Shown in pieces: positions 1 to 11,858 of a stretch of DNA of 64,000 bases. This stretch comes from Mycolicibacterium poriferae (GTDB taxonomy: Bacteria; Actinomycetota; Actinomycetes; Mycobacteriales; Mycobacteriaceae): NCBI RefSeq assembly GCF_010728325.1, contig NZ_AP022570.1:4402001-4466000 (forward strand), written 5' to 3'. Positions within the stretch are counted from its first letter, which is position 1. Each line of letters starts with the position of its first letter. The notes beneath the pieces are model-generated. The model searched no databases. It saw nothing but the letters and a program-made list of their open reading frames with translations, and had not been told where the DNA came from. The translations under genes were made by a program, and so were the position numbers.

Positions 1-3000
1 CGTGCACCGACAGCAGGCTGGCGGCGTTGGCGCGGCTGGTGCCCATCAGGTCGTTCTGGTCCTCGTTGTCCAGCAGCACGAGGCGACCGACCTCGTCGGT
101 CATCGACAACAGCAGATCGGTGCGGTCCTCGGGGGCGACCTTGCCCGCGGTGACCAGCGAGTCGATCAGGATCTTGATGTTGACCTCGTGGTCGGAGCAG
201 TCCACTCCCGCGGAATTGTCCAGGGCGTCGGTGTTGATCCGGCCGCCGATCAGGTCGAACTCGACTCGGCCCAGGGACGTGACTCCGAGGTTGCCGCCCT
301 CGCCGATCACCTTCGCCCGCACCTGGTTGGCATTGACCCGGACCGCGTCGTTGGCGCGGTCGCCGACATCGGAGTCGGCCTCGGATTCGGCCTTGATGTA
401 GGTGCCGATGCCGCCGTTGAACAGCAGGTCGGCCGGGGCCTTGAGGATGGCTTTCATCAGCGCCGGCGGCGTCAGCTCCGAGACGCTGTCGTCGATGCCC
501 AGCGCGGCCCGAGCTTCGGCGCTGATGGTGATGGACTTCTGTTGGCGGGTGTAGACCCCGCCGCCCTCGCTGATCAGCGACGTGTCGTAGTCCTCCCAGC
601 TGGAGCGGGGCAGGTCGAACAGCCGCTTGCGTTCCCGCCAGGACGAGGCCGCGTCGGGGTTCGGGTCGATGAAGATGTGGCGGTGATCGAAGGCGGCCAG
701 CAGCCTGATGTGCTCGGAGAGCAGCATGCCGTTGCCGAACACGTCGCCGCTCATGTCGCCGATGCCGACCACGGTGAAGTCCTCGGACTGCGTGTCGACG
801 CCCATCTCGCGGAAGTGCCGTTTGACCGACTCCCAGGCTCCCTTGGCGGTGATGCCCATGGCCTTGTGGTCGTAACCCACCGAACCGCCGGAGGCGAACG
901 CGTCACCGAGCCAGAACCCGTAGGAGATCGCGACCTCGTTGGCGATGTCGGAGAAGGTCGCGGTGCCCTTGTCCGCGGCGACCACCAGGTAGGCGTCATC
1001 GCCGTCGCGACGCACCACGTCCGGGGGCGTGATGATCGCGCCGGTGGCTTTGTCGACGTTGTCGGTGACGTCGAGCAGTCCGGCGATGAACAGCCGGTAG
1101 CAGGCCACGCCCTCGTCCCGGGTCGCCTCGCGGTCGACGGCGGGGTCGCCGGTGCGCACCGGCGGCCGCTTGACGACGAACCCGCCCTTGGCGCCGACGG
1201 GGACGATGACGGCGTTCTTGACGGCCTGGGCCTTGACCAGGCCCAGGATCTCGGTCCGGAAGTCCTCCCGGCGGTCGGACCACCGCAGGCCGCCGCGAGC
1301 GACGTAGCCGAACCGCAGGTGCACACCTTCCACCCGCGGCGAGTAGACGAAGATCTCGAACTTAGGCCGCGGCAGCGGTAGTTCGTCGATGACCTCCGGG
1401 CTGAGCTTGAACGACAGGACGTTGCTCCCGCGCGCGGAGTCTGCGCGCTCGACGAAGTAGTTGGTGCGCAACGTGGCCTGGATCATCGACGCGAAGGCGC
1501 GCAGCACCCGGTCGGTGTCGAGGCTGACCAGCGCGTCGATGTCGGCGGACACCGCGGCGACGGCGGCCTGCGCGTCGCGTCGGTGACCGCCGTCCTCGGC
1601 GTGCTCGGTCGGGCAGAACAGCGCCTCGAACAACGCCATCAGGGATCGTGCGGTGGCGGCGTTGTCGTTGAGCACCTCGGCGATGCGTGTCTGGCTGTAC
1701 GGGAAGCCGGCCTGCTTGAGGTACTTGGCGTAGGCCCGCAGCACGGCCACCTGCTGCCAGTTCAGTTCGGCGCGCAACACCAGCTCGTTGAACCGGTCGA
1801 TCTCGGCGTGGCCGTGCCAGATCGCGGTGACCGCGTCGGCGAAACGTTCTGCGGTGGCGTCGCGTTGCGGCCCGGGTGGGGCTTCGGGGATGTCGGCGTG
1901 CGGGGACACCTTGAACTGATAGATCCACACCTGCAGCCCGTCGGGCCGGGTCACGGTGAACGGTCGCTCCTCGAGAACGACGACACCCATGGACTGCAGC
2001 ATCGGCAGCAGTTGACTCAGTGACGCCGACTGCCCGCCCAGGTACCACATCAGGTGCGAGACGCCGCTCTCGTCGCTGTCGGAGAGCACCAGCTTGACCG
2101 CGTTGTCGTCGAGTTCCTCGATGATCGCGATGTCCGACAGCGCGCTCAGCGGGGAGATGGCCTGCTTGTACACCTCGGAGAAAGCACCGGCGTAGTGCTC
2201 GGCGGTGACCTGGTCGATCGAGCCGGCTTTGACCGCGCCCAGCAACCGGTCTCCCCAGGTGCGCGCCGCTTCGGTGAGCAGGTCCTGGATGCGGTTCTGC
2301 GCGGTCTCGGACACGTCGATGTCCTGCAGGCGCGAACCTTCGGGCAGGCGGACCGTGAAATGCACCACCGCCCAAGGCGATTCGCTGACCCGCGCGGCGT
2401 AGTCGATGCTGACGCCGCCGAGCTCGCGGACCAGGATGTCCTGCATCTCCAGTCGCACCACGGTGGTGTAGCGGTCGCGGGGCAGATACACCAGGCACGA
2501 CACGAAGTGCGCGAGCGGGTCGGCCCGCATGAACAGCAGGGTGCGGCGGCGCGAGCCGAGGTCGACCACCGCCATGGCCATGTCGAGCAGACCGCGGGCG
2601 TCGAGCGCGAACAGCTCGGCGCGCGGAATGGTCTGGATGATGTCGAGCAGCAGCTGACCGGGGTGGCTCGGATCACGGTGCGCCAGCGCCAACGCGTCGT
2701 TGACGCGGCGTGACACCAGTGGGATGTCGAGCACGTTGGCGTTCATCGCGGCGACGGTGAACAGTCCGACGAACCGGTGTTCGACCGCTTCGGCGCCGTC
2801 CTCACCGGCCGGCCAGGGCTGTTCCCGGACGACGACGATCTGCGGGTAGGCGCCGTAGCGCAGGAAGCTGGGGATGGTGGCCTGCGCCAACGCCAGGATC
2901 TCCCCGCCGGCGGTCAGCTGCGGCAGCACATCGTCGCGCAGCCGCAGCACGCCGAGGCGGCTTCCCGCGTCGATGGTCGCCTCGCCGCCGCGCACCGTGC

Positions 3001-3727
3001 ACCGCTGATACCCGAGAAGCACGAAGTGCCCGTCGGCCAGCCACCGCAGCAGCGCGGCGACGTCCTTGCGGTCCGCGCTCGGGAACCGTCGCCCGGTGTC
3101 GCTGTCGAGTTCGGCGGCCAGACCGCGCAGCGTCGCGGCCATGTCGGCGGAGTCGACGGCGATCTGGCGGGCGTCGGCGAGCGCGCCCGGCAGCAGCCGC
3201 TCGGCCTCCTCGATGGCGCGCCGGTCGGCCGACGCGGACAGCTCGACGTGCACCCAGGTCTCGTCGATGCCGTCGCTGAACTCGGCCTTGGACGCGCGGG
3301 CGATGTCAAGCAGTTCGCCGTCGGCCCCGCGGCGGACGCGGAACAGCGGATTCATGATCGCGCTGTAGGCCACGCCGAGTCGGTGCAGCAGCACCGTCAC
3401 CGAATCCATCAGCAGTGTCGCGTTGTCGGTGACGATCTGCAGCGCCGGGCCGAAGCCGCCGGGGTCGTCGGGCCCGTACACCGCGACCCGGGTGGTGCCG
3501 GCCGGCCTTTGCCGGCCGAGCCGGTACTGGGCTTCGACCAAAGCAGGGTCGGGCACCGCCCCGGCCGCCGGCCGGCTCATCGGGCCGGTGACCGCGGCCT
3601 CGGACCCCGGTGCGCCGCCATGCGGACCCCGGTAGGTCTCGAGGTACGCGGGCGCCAGCCGTTCGACGACCTGTGAGGTCGCGTCGTCATCAACCTGGCC
3701 GCCGATCGCGCCTGGATTCAACGACAT
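1..3727 (-). CDS. gdh: Large NAD-dependent glutamate dehydrogenase (C-terminus outside window)
   Basis: Catalyses NAD-linked oxidative deamination of glutamate to 2-oxoglutarate and ammonia in the cytoplasm. The frame is open from the ATG at 3727 to the left edge, giving 1242 residues ([15 protein letters not shown]...). The catalytic part is recognisable by [12 protein letters not shown] followed by VPVGAKGGF, about residues 870-930, and by the nucleotide-binding segment [15 protein letters not shown]. The long N-terminal regulatory part is the mark of the roughly 180-kDa class of about 1600 residues, so some 370 residues lie beyond the window. It is followed upstream (at higher coordinates) by ettA and an ssb paralog, the order I recall for M. 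tuberculosis Rv2476c-Rv2478c. No frameshift is seen. Start choice: the first ATG after the 93-base gap to ettA. Confidence 0.95.
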   Translation of the reverse strand, partial: MSLNPGAIGGQVDDDATSQVVERLAPAYLETYRGPHGGAPGSEAAVTGPMSRPAAGAVPDPALVEAQYRLGRQRPAGTTRVAVYGPDDPGGFGPALQIVTDNATLLMDSVTVLLHRLGVAYSAIMNPLFRVRRGADGELLDIARASKAEFSDGIDETWVHVELSASADRRAIEEAERLLPGALADARQIAVDSADMAATLRGLAAELDSDTGRRFPSADRKDVAALLRWLADGHFVLLGYQRCTVRGGEATIDAGSRLGVLRLRDDVLPQLTAGGEILALAQATIPSFLRYGAYPQIVVVREQPWPAGEDGAEAVEHRFVGLFTVAAMNANVLDIPLVSRRVNDALALAHRDPSHPGQLLLDIIQTIPRAELFALDARGLLDMAMAVVDLGSRRRTLLFMRADPLAHFVSCLVYLPRDRYTTVVRLEMQDILVRELGGVSIDYAARVSESPWAVVHFTVRLPEGSRLQDIDVSETAQNRIQDLLTEAARTWGDRLLGAVKAGSIDQVTAEHYAGAFSEVYKQAISPLSALSDIAIIEELDDNAVKLVLSDSDESGVSHLMWYLGGQSASLSQLLPMLQSMGVVVLEERPFTVTRPDGLQVWIYQFKVSPHADIPEAPPGPQRDATAERFADAVTAIWHGHAEIDRFNELVLRAELNWQQVAVLRAYAKYLKQAGFPYSQTRIAEVLNDNAATARSLMALFEALFCPTEHAEDGGHRRDAQAAVAAVSADIDALVSLDTDRVLRAFASMIQATLRTNYFVERADSARGSNVLSFKLSPEVIDELPLPRPKFEIFVYSPRVEGVHLRFGYVARGGLRWSDRREDFRTEILGLVKAQAVKNAVIVPVGAKGGFVVKRPPVRTGDPAVDREATRDEGVACYRLFIAGLLDVTDNVDKATGAIITPPDVVRRDGDDAYLVVAADKGTATFSDIANEVAISYGFWLGDAFASGGSVGYDHKAMGITAKGAWESVKRHFREMGVDTQSEDFTVVGIGDMSGDVFGNGMLLSEHIRLLAAFDHRHIFIDPNPDAASSWRERKRLFDLPRSSWEDYDTSLISEGGGVYTRQQKSITISAEARAALGIDDSVSELTPPALMKAILKAPADLLFNGGIGTYIKAESEADSDVGDRANDAVRVNANQVRAKVIGEGGNLGVTSLGRVEFDLIGGRINTDALDNSAGVDCSDHEVNIKILIDSLVTAGKVAPEDRTDLLLSMTDEVGRLVLLDNEDQNDLMGTSRANAASLLSVH

Positions 3728-3820
3728 TCGCCGCTCCTGACTCGCACGTGCGCACCGGCCCCCGTTGGCTGCAACCGGCCGTCGCCGAGGATGGCGGTTA
3801 CGTGGTGCGCTCCGACGAGA

Positions 3821-5494
<1,674 letters not shown>

Positions 5495-5605
5495 ATGCCT
5501 GTGATGTCGCCTTTCTCGATCCCGCGGTCGTGCTGCGGGATCATCTCGGACCTCCGCGGTAGTCGGGCCCCATCCTAGGCGTGGCCGCCGGTGCCGTTAC
5601 CGGCG

Positions 5606-6118
5606 CTACGCGGTCAGCAGCGACTCGTCGTCGTCGGCACCGTCCGCAACGTCGTCGTCGACCTCATCGGGGTCGACGACGTCGGCTTCGGCAGCGGCGG
5701 TGAGCTGCGATGTGGTGTCCGACGGCACCGCCTGCTCGCCCGCCTCGGCGGAGGACTCGGGATGGCGGCGCTTGTCGATCCGCACGATGCAGCGCGCCAC
5801 GTCCGGCCCCACCGAGGTGGCCCGTATCTCCAGCGAGGACCGCCGGTTGCCGTCGCGGTCCTCGTACTCGCTGGTGTAGACGTGTCCAACAACGATGACC
5901 GCGTCACCCTTGGCGAGCGCGGCACCGACGCCGGTGACCAGTCGGCCCCAGCAGTTCACGGTCGCATACAGCGAGTTGCCCGGCTCCCAGGCGCCGTCGG
6001 CGGTGCGCCGGCGCGAGTTGCTGGCCACCCGGAACTTGATGAGCTCCTGGTCCCCTACCCAGCGGCGGTCCGGGCTGGTGACGATGGTGCCCACGACGGT
6101 GATCGGTGTCTCGAACAT
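5606..6118 (-). CDS. ssbB: Single-stranded DNA-binding protein, SsbB-type paralog
   Basis: 170 residues. The N-terminal 110 residues form an OB fold typical of SSB (MFETPITVVGTIVTSP..., VNCWGRLVTGVGAALAKGDAVIVVGHVYTSEYEDRDGNRRSSLEIRA by landmarks WGR, KGD and GHV). The C-terminal third is acidic and disordered, but the protein ends ESLLTA and not in the DDDIPF-like tip used by canonical SSB to recruit repair proteins. This supports assignment as the second mycobacterial SSB (Rv2478c-like), not the replicative SSB next to rpsF/rpsR. A Shine-Dalgarno AGAGGA precedes the ATG. Its place upstream of ettA and gdh is conserved as far as I recall. Likely role: competence/stress-related ssDNA binding, inferred from paralogy. 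Confidence 0.88.
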   Translation of the reverse strand: MFETPITVVGTIVTSPDRRWVGDQELIKFRVASNSRRRTADGAWEPGNSLYATVNCWGRLVTGVGAALAKGDAVIVVGHVYTSEYEDRDGNRRSSLEIRATSVGPDVARCIVRIDKRRHPESSAEAGEQAVPSDTTSQLTAAAEADVVDPDEVDDDVADGADDDESLLTA

Positions 6119-6289
6119 GGCGGTTCCTCTTTCGTTTCTCTGGCATCGGGTCGGGCACGGCGCCCGGCCCGTCGGTCACACCGCCATTGACCTCCCGACC
6201 TCCGACACCGCGCACCGCGGCGACCCGCTCAGGAGCGTGTCCTGTGGATCAATCGGGCATTGGGGACAACCGCCGAATAGGTTGAGCCG

Positions 6290-7369
6290 ATGACATCGGC
6301 TTGGGGCCATGAGCGGCCGGTCCTGCGTGTGGCGGTGGCGGACCGGGTCGGCGCAGACACGGTCCGCGCGCTGGGCAACGACGAGGAAGTCCATCTCGTC
6401 GCCGCGACCGCGCCTGCAGATGTGATGGTCGCGCCGGCGACCGAAGGTGACCTTTCGCGGCTCGCCACGATCCTGCCGACACCCGCAGCACTGGGCGAGG
6501 CGCTGGCCGTCGGCGCCGACAACCTCGGTCTGGCCAACCGGGTGCTGACGACGCTGGCCCGCGCGGCCGGCGGTGCATCGTGGCCGGCAGACGTGCGGCT
6601 GGCCGCTCCCCCGGTTCCCCGGCTCGGGACCGCCGCTCCAGTGACCCAGGCGGTCGTCGCGGCGCTGGGCCCGGCGGGTGCGCGGTGGGTGGCCGTCGAC
6701 ACCGAGTCCGATGCGGTGCTGGACGATCGCCGCGGCGGGGTGGACGCGACGGTGGCGGCCTTCACGACGGCGGTGTCAGGGTGCGCGGTTTTGCTCGCGG
6801 CCGTCGCCGGCAGACCAGCGCTGACCGTGGCGGCTCGCGCGTTCGAGGACGCCATCGCCTGCGACATCGCCGCTGTGCTCGCGCCACACCCGGTGGTCGA
6901 GGTCGTGTGGCCGCTGGCCGGCGCCGGCGCGGTGGAACTGGTGGTGTTCGGCGCGCATCTGCGCGGCGGGGCGTTGAGTCACCAGCTGACCGATCTCGGT
7001 GCCCGGTGGGCCGGCGAGCTGACGACCGCGCCGCGCTACCGCATGACCGTGTTGCCGACAGTTCCGGCGAAGCCGGCCGTCGTCCGCGTCGCCGAGGGCG
7101 AGTCGGGGGCGGCGTTGCACGGCCAGCGCTGGCTGATGTCGGCTGCCGCACTGGGACGGTTCCTCGCCGCGCTGCCACCGCCCATGCAGTTGGGCAAGGT
7201 CGAGTTCGACGACGGCAGCTGGCGCACCGCGTTCGGATGTGACGGCGCTGCCGCCACCGGCCGCGACATCAGTACGTACGGCAGTTGGCCGGCCGCGGTG
7301 GCGGCGGGTGCGGTGCCGGAAAACGGGTCGGCCGAAGCGTCAACTACCACCCCGCGGTCGGGACGATAA
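6290..7369 (+). CDS. Orphan protein with allophanate-hydrolase C-terminal-like domain
   Basis: 359 residues. The C-terminal half resembles the non-amidase C-terminal domain of allophanate hydrolase (AtzF/DUR1 type): landmarks FGAHLRGG followed by SHQLTDLGARW, then YRMTVLP, KPAVVRV, LGRFLAALPPPMQLGKVEFDDGSW and DISTYGSWPA. In the known enzyme this domain decarboxylates N-carboxyurea, the product of the amidase domain. Here the N-terminal half lacks the amidase GGSSGGS signature and is alanine/valine-rich with no motif I can name (possible remote amidase remnant around LPTPAALGEAL). No urea carboxylase or other urea gene is adjacent, so the substrate is unknown. No signal peptide. It is convergent with the CtaG-like gene. 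The ATG is the first in frame; the ribosome binding site is weak. Confidence 0.6.
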   Translation: MTSAWGHERPVLRVAVADRVGADTVRALGNDEEVHLVAATAPADVMVAPATEGDLSRLATILPTPAALGEALAVGADNLGLANRVLTTLARAAGGASWPADVRLAAPPVPRLGTAAPVTQAVVAALGPAGARWVAVDTESDAVLDDRRGGVDATVAAFTTAVSGCAVLLAAVAGRPALTVAARAFEDAIACDIAAVLAPHPVVEVVWPLAGAGAVELVVFGAHLRGGALSHQLTDLGARWAGELTTAPRYRMTVLPTVPAKPAVVRVAEGESGAALHGQRWLMSAAALGRFLAALPPPMQLGKVEFDDGSWRTAFGCDGAAATGRDISTYGSWPAAVAAGAVPENGSAEASTTTPRSGR

Positions 7370-7432
7370 ACGATCTGCTGCATCGGCGCCGCCAGGGCCG
7401 ACCCGTGCCACCACGCTACCACCACAACTGAA

Positions 7433-7454
7433 TATCTGAACAGTCAGACAGATA
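7433..7454. terminator. Inverted repeat between convergent genes
   Basis: TATCTG at 7433-7438 and CAGATA at 7449-7454 are perfect complements around a 10-base spacer, in the 91-base gap between two convergent genes. A short A-run follows on the plus strand. The stem is only 6 bp, so this is a weak candidate for a bidirectional terminator. Confidence 0.35.
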
Positions 7455-7460
7455 AAATTC

Positions 7461-9479
7461 TCAGTTGCCGGCTCGGTCGCGCCGGGCCATCTCCGCCAGC
7501 ATCGCGTTGTACGCCGCCAGATCCGCGTCGTCGTCGCGCTCGGCCGCCCGGTCGAGCCGGGTGGCCGTGCGCTGATCGCTGCGACGCCACTGCACGAACA
7601 GGGCGACCAGGACGATGACCAACGGCACCTCGCCCGCCGCCCACGCGATGCCCCCGCCCAGCTTCTGGTCGCCGAGCAGGTCGGTGTGCCAGTCCAGCTT
7701 CAGCGAGCGGTAGAAGTCCGCGCCCAGCACCGTCGACATGCCCATCAGCACCACGCCGAAGAAGGCGTGCAGCGGCAGCGAGGCGAACACCACGCCGAGC
7801 TTGGCCAGCGGCGGGATCGGGCGCGGCGTCGGATCGACCCCGATCACCACCCAGTAGAAGAGGTAACCGCTGAGCAAAAAGTGCAGGTTCATCGCCAGGT
7901 GTGCGCCGTGGCTGTCGACGACGGCGTCGAACAGACCGCTGAAGTACAGGCCGTAGAAGCCGACGACGAACAGTGCCGTCGCCACGAACGGGTTGGTCAG
8001 CACCCGCGAGACCCGGGAGTGCAGCGCCGCCAGCAGCCACTCGCGCGGGCCGGGCGGCTCGTCGCGTCCGGCCGCGGGCAGCGCGCGCAGCGCCAGCGTC
8101 ACCGGTGCGCCGAGCACCAGCAGGATCGGCGCCAGCATGGACAGCAGCATGTGCCCGACCATGTGCATGCTGAACATCGCCGGCATGTAGCGGCCGATCC
8201 CGGACGACGTCGCCGCCAGCAGCACCAGGCAACCGAGCAGCCAGGCCACCAGCCGGCCGGTCGGCCAGGCGTCGCCGCGGCGGCGCAGGCGACGCACGCC
8301 GAGCAGGTACCCGCCGGCCAGCACGAGTGCCGCGGTGCCGAACAGCAGATCGAACCGCCAGTCGAACAGCACCCGGCCCAGCGTGGGCGGACCGGCCAGG
8401 TCGTAGCCGATCTCCACCGCGGGAACGGACAGGTCGAGGTCGCGGGGCGGGGGCGGAGGGGTGCGACCCAACGCGACGGCGACACCGAACGTCAGACCGA
8501 AGACGACGGCCTCGACCAGCGCCAGCCGCACCAGCGCGGCCCGGTCGCCGGCGTCCTTGCGCAACGCCGCCACCCCGCGTCGGCGCTGCGCCCAACCCAG
8601 AAACCCCAGCGCCACCAGGGCTGTCACCTTGGCCAGCACCAGCCAGCCATACCGGCTGGTCAACAGATCAACCAGGGCTATCCGGGTCAGGGCATTGACC
8701 ACCCCGCTGAGCGCCATCGCGACGAAGCACCACAACGCCACCGCCGAGAACCGGCGTGCGGCGAGGTCGGCGTGGCCCCCGCCGCGCAGCGCGTGCACCA
8801 GCAGTGCCAGCAGACCGCCCGCCCACAGCGCCCCGGCGATCAGGTGAATGACCAGACTGTTGGTCGCGAGATCATGGGCGCCTCCGGAGGACGAGTGCCC
8901 GGTCAGCGCCAGGGGCAGCAGCGTCGCCAGCGACGCCGCCCACAGCACCGGCGTCCACGACCACCGCAGCACGGGGATGCTGGCCAGCGTCACGACGACG
9001 GCGAACACCGCCGTCCAGCGCCACGCACCGGCCACGTCGACGAGGCCCGCGACCGACCAGATCTCCAGCGGGTTGAGATGCGCGGCCAACGGCTGGCCGC
9101 TGACGTCGGAGACGGTGAGCGCGACCATCAGCATCGCGCACACCGCCCAGATCCCCGAGGCCACCGTCCCCACCCGCAACGCCCGATACCCGTCGGCGTC
9201 GAGCACCTGGTTCTTCTGCGGCGGCACCAGGAAGGCAGCGAACAGGAACGAGCCCACCGCGGTGACGGCGGCGATCTCCCCGGCCGCACGCACAGCCGGC
9301 AATCCGTAGTTGGTCACCGGGCCGGGGTCGGGCAACCCCGTCGCGGTCAGCGACTCGGCGACCGACAACGCCGACAGGGCGGCCGCGGTCACCGCGGCCA
9401 GCACGCCCACCCCGTAGAGCACCGGCCAGCCCGCGCGCCGCCGCACCCGGTCGGGGGCCACACGACTCGCGGAGGTCAT
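7461..9479 (-). CDS. CopD-CtaG fusion: copper transport / cytochrome c oxidase assembly membrane protein
   Basis: 672 residues, polytopic membrane protein of about 14-16 predicted helices. The N-terminal half (to about residue 350) looks like a CopD-type copper-uptake domain (ALTGHSSSGGAHDLATNS, VIHLIAGALWAGG). The C-terminal half is a CtaG/caa3-type cytochrome oxidase assembly domain (MFSMHMVGHMLLSMLAP, MNLHFLLSGYLFYWVVIGVDP) with histidines placed to bind copper. The same fusion is known in mycobacteria (Rv0102-like). The C-terminal 50 residues are charged and cytoplasmic. Likely role: delivering copper to the oxidase Cu centre, inferred from family. The stop codon lies close to the convergent partner. 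Start: ATG at 9479; no strong Shine-Dalgarno. Confidence 0.85.
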   Translation of the reverse strand: MTSASRVAPDRVRRRAGWPVLYGVGVLAAVTAAALSALSVAESLTATGLPDPGPVTNYGLPAVRAAGEIAAVTAVGSFLFAAFLVPPQKNQVLDADGYRALRVGTVASGIWAVCAMLMVALTVSDVSGQPLAAHLNPLEIWSVAGLVDVAGAWRWTAVFAVVVTLASIPVLRWSWTPVLWAASLATLLPLALTGHSSSGGAHDLATNSLVIHLIAGALWAGGLLALLVHALRGGGHADLAARRFSAVALWCFVAMALSGVVNALTRIALVDLLTSRYGWLVLAKVTALVALGFLGWAQRRRGVAALRKDAGDRAALVRLALVEAVVFGLTFGVAVALGRTPPPPPRDLDLSVPAVEIGYDLAGPPTLGRVLFDWRFDLLFGTAALVLAGGYLLGVRRLRRRGDAWPTGRLVAWLLGCLVLLAATSSGIGRYMPAMFSMHMVGHMLLSMLAPILLVLGAPVTLALRALPAAGRDEPPGPREWLLAALHSRVSRVLTNPFVATALFVVGFYGLYFSGLFDAVVDSHGAHLAMNLHFLLSGYLFYWVVIGVDPTPRPIPPLAKLGVVFASLPLHAFFGVVLMGMSTVLGADFYRSLKLDWHTDLLGDQKLGGGIAWAAGEVPLVIVLVALFVQWRRSDQRTATRLDRAAERDDDADLAAYNAMLAEMARRDRAGN

Positions 9480-9509
9480 TCGCTCAGCGTATGACCTCGC
9501 CGAATCGAC

Positions 9510-11858
9510 TCACACCGCGCCGGCCCGCAGTTCGCGCCGGCTGCGCTCCCGGGCGAAGAACTGCGCCCGCGCCGACGCATCCACGCGGTCCATGTCACTG
9601 AGGATCGCCCGCAACTCGTCGCGGAAGGCTTTGCGCCGGTCCACCAGGTCGGCGGCCGGAACCAGCAGATTCTGGTCGCCGGCGACCTGCCAGGCCGTCG
9701 TGAACAGCAGTGCCGACGCCGACTCCGCCGAGCGCACGACGTTCTGCGCGACATACTGCTGCCCCACCGCGAGCGCCTGGGCGGTCAGTTCCTTCTCCGA
9801 AATGTCGGCCGGGGCGTCCACCAGGACGTCGGCCACGATCCAGTAGGCCTCGAAGAACGGCCGCAGCAGCGGGCCCGCGATGGCCGGCCGCTTGGCGCGC
9901 AGGACCGCGTCGATGCGGTCTCCACCGGCGGTCACGTCCTCTTCCCAGTTGGGCTGCCAGGACAGCTCTTCGGCCACGTGTGCGCGGAACCCCGCGGAGT
10001 CGGCGAAGTAGAAGTCGAACTTCAACAGATCGCGCAACCGCATCACCTGGTCCCAGAACGCTTCCAGGCCATGGCTTTCCGCACGGGCCGCGTGCGCCAG
10101 CGCCAGCTCCACCAGCGAGGTCTCCAGGAACGCGTCGATCAACGAGTTGCGGTAGAACGCCGCTTCGAGTTCGTTCTGCGGCGCGATGAACCACACCGGC
10201 TCGCGACCACCGTCGATACGGGTGACCGGGTGTCCGTTGGAGAGCGCGTCGACCGCCGTCCGCACCCCCTCCTGGGTCCGCAGCCGCAGCGCACTGTTCG
10301 TCATCGGCGCCTGTTTGCGTTCCAGGTAGTCGAGCGAGTCCTGCAGCGTGTGGTGCAACTGGTCGAGGGTCAGCGCGACCCCCCGGGTCGACAGCAGCAG
10401 TGCTGAGACCAACGCGGTCGCGTTGATCGGGGTGACCTGCAGGATGCGCCACGCCACCTCGAACGCCATCTTCTGCATCGCAAGACGTTTGGCGGCGTCG
10501 TCCTGCGTCATCGGGCCGTGCGGTTCACCCAGGTATTCCCGCATGGAGACCGCTTCGGGGAACCGGACGTAGATCTTGCCGTAGTTGCGCTCGCCCTGCG
10601 CCTTGATGTAGTTGACCAACCAAGACAACCCCTCAGGGGTCTTCTCGCCGCCGCGCGCATACGAGGCGTATTCGGCGGTCTCGTGCAGCTGGTCGAAGCT
10701 GATCGACACCGGCTGCAGCAGGATGTCGTCACTGCGGCCGTCCAGGTAGGCGTCTGCGACGTAGGCGAGCAGACCGAGCTTGGGCGGCAACATCTTCCCG
10801 GTGCGCGACCGCGTTCCCTCGATCGCCCAGGACAGGTTGAACCGCTTCTCGACGATGTAGCCGACGAACTGGCGCAACACGTATTTGTAGAGCGGGTCGT
10901 CGAGTTTGCGGCGCAGGAAGATCACGCCGGAGCGCCGCATCAGCGGCCCCATGAAGCCGAACGACAAATTGATGCCCGCAAAGGTGTGCACCGGTGGTAA
11001 CCGGTTCTCCTGCATGGCCACCGGGACGATGGCGCCGTCGAGATAGGAGCGGTGAGAGAACAGCAGTACCGCCGGATGGGACTCCAGGGCGTCGCGCATC
11101 GACTCGACCTCGGAGCGGTCGTAGTCGATGTTGGGATCGAACCCACGGCTGAAGATGGCCCGCCCCAGCGCGGGGATCAGGTCGACGGAGAACCTGCTCC
11201 AGCCGGTGCCCAGCTCGTCGAGCATCTCGCCGGCCTTCTCGACGGTGGCGCCGGGAATCTTGTCGAGCCCTTCGCGGAACCGCGCCGACGCGAGCACCTC
11301 GGGCTTGATCAGCCGCGGCGACTTGTACTCCGGGCCCAGCAGTCGCAGCTCCACCCGTTCGATCGCCAGGATGGCGCGCCGGATCACGAAGCGGGCGAAC
11401 TCGCGCTCGTTCTCGGCGACGGTCGTGTCACTCCACTGCTGGCGCAGTTCGGAGACTTTGGCGGGCTCACCTGCCACCACCCGCGCGCGCGACGGGTCAC
11501 GCTTGAGAATGCTGTGCTGCAGCAGTTTCGGTGGGCAGTAGGTGTCACGACCCGACAGCACCGCCACCACTTTCGACCGGGTGGGCAGGCCGCCGGGCAC
11601 CCAGAAGACGCGCACCGGCACGACAGACCGGTCGTCGTCGGCCTCGAGCAGTTGCACGAGCTGAGCGAGCACCGCGGGGGGCGGGTCGTCGTCGGCGGGC
11701 AGTTTCAGCACCTCGATCTTCGAGTCGGGATGCTGCTGGCGTTGGTGACGCAACCAGTCCGCGAGCAGTCCCTCCTCGGCCGGTGACGACACCGATGCCA
11801 ACACCAGGGTGTCGTCGACTGCGGAGAACGCGGTGATGTCGTCGGCGCGGATCTTCAT
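9510..11858 (-). CDS. plsB2: Glycerol-3-phosphate 1-O-acyltransferase PlsB2
   Basis: 782 residues. Transfers an acyl group to sn-glycerol-3-phosphate, the first step of phospholipid and TAG synthesis, at the inner face of the membrane. PlsB family motifs are visible: block [13 protein letters not shown] (HX4D, about residue 275), block [14 protein letters not shown], block [14 protein letters not shown], and block IV with [11 protein letters not shown]. The long N-terminal segment includes [13 protein letters not shown], as in other actinobacterial PlsB proteins. Its ATG overlaps the plsC stop as ATGA, so translation is coupled. It is the last gene of the WS/DGAT-plsC-plsB2 run. Confidence 0.93.
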   Translation of the reverse strand: MKIRADDITAFSAVDDTLVLASVSSPAEEGLLADWLRHQRQQHPDSKIEVLKLPADDDPPPAVLAQLVQLLEADDDRSVVPVRVFWVPGGLPTRSKVVAVLSGRDTYCPPKLLQHSILKRDPSRARVVAGEPAKVSELRQQWSDTTVAENEREFARFVIRRAILAIERVELRLLGPEYKSPRLIKPEVLASARFREGLDKIPGATVEKAGEMLDELGTGWSRFSVDLIPALGRAIFSRGFDPNIDYDRSEVESMRDALESHPAVLLFSHRSYLDGAIVPVAMQENRLPPVHTFAGINLSFGFMGPLMRRSGVIFLRRKLDDPLYKYVLRQFVGYIVEKRFNLSWAIEGTRSRTGKMLPPKLGLLAYVADAYLDGRSDDILLQPVSISFDQLHETAEYASYARGGEKTPEGLSWLVNYIKAQGERNYGKIYVRFPEAVSMREYLGEPHGPMTQDDAAKRLAMQKMAFEVAWRILQVTPINATALVSALLLSTRGVALTLDQLHHTLQDSLDYLERKQAPMTNSALRLRTQEGVRTAVDALSNGHPVTRIDGGREPVWFIAPQNELEAAFYRNSLIDAFLETSLVELALAHAARAESHGLEAFWDQVMRLRDLLKFDFYFADSAGFRAHVAEELSWQPNWEEDVTAGGDRIDAVLRAKRPAIAGPLLRPFFEAYWIVADVLVDAPADISEKELTAQALAVGQQYVAQNVVRSAESASALLFTTAWQVAGDQNLLVPAADLVDRRKAFRDELRAILSDMDRVDASARAQFFARERSRRELRAGAV

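Noticed and set aside
2..1381. A 459-residue plus-strand frame at the left edge.
   Set aside because: It is antisense to the glutamate dehydrogenase gene, whose conserved motifs lie on the minus strand. The composition (H/V/D/R/Q) is that of a mirrored frame.
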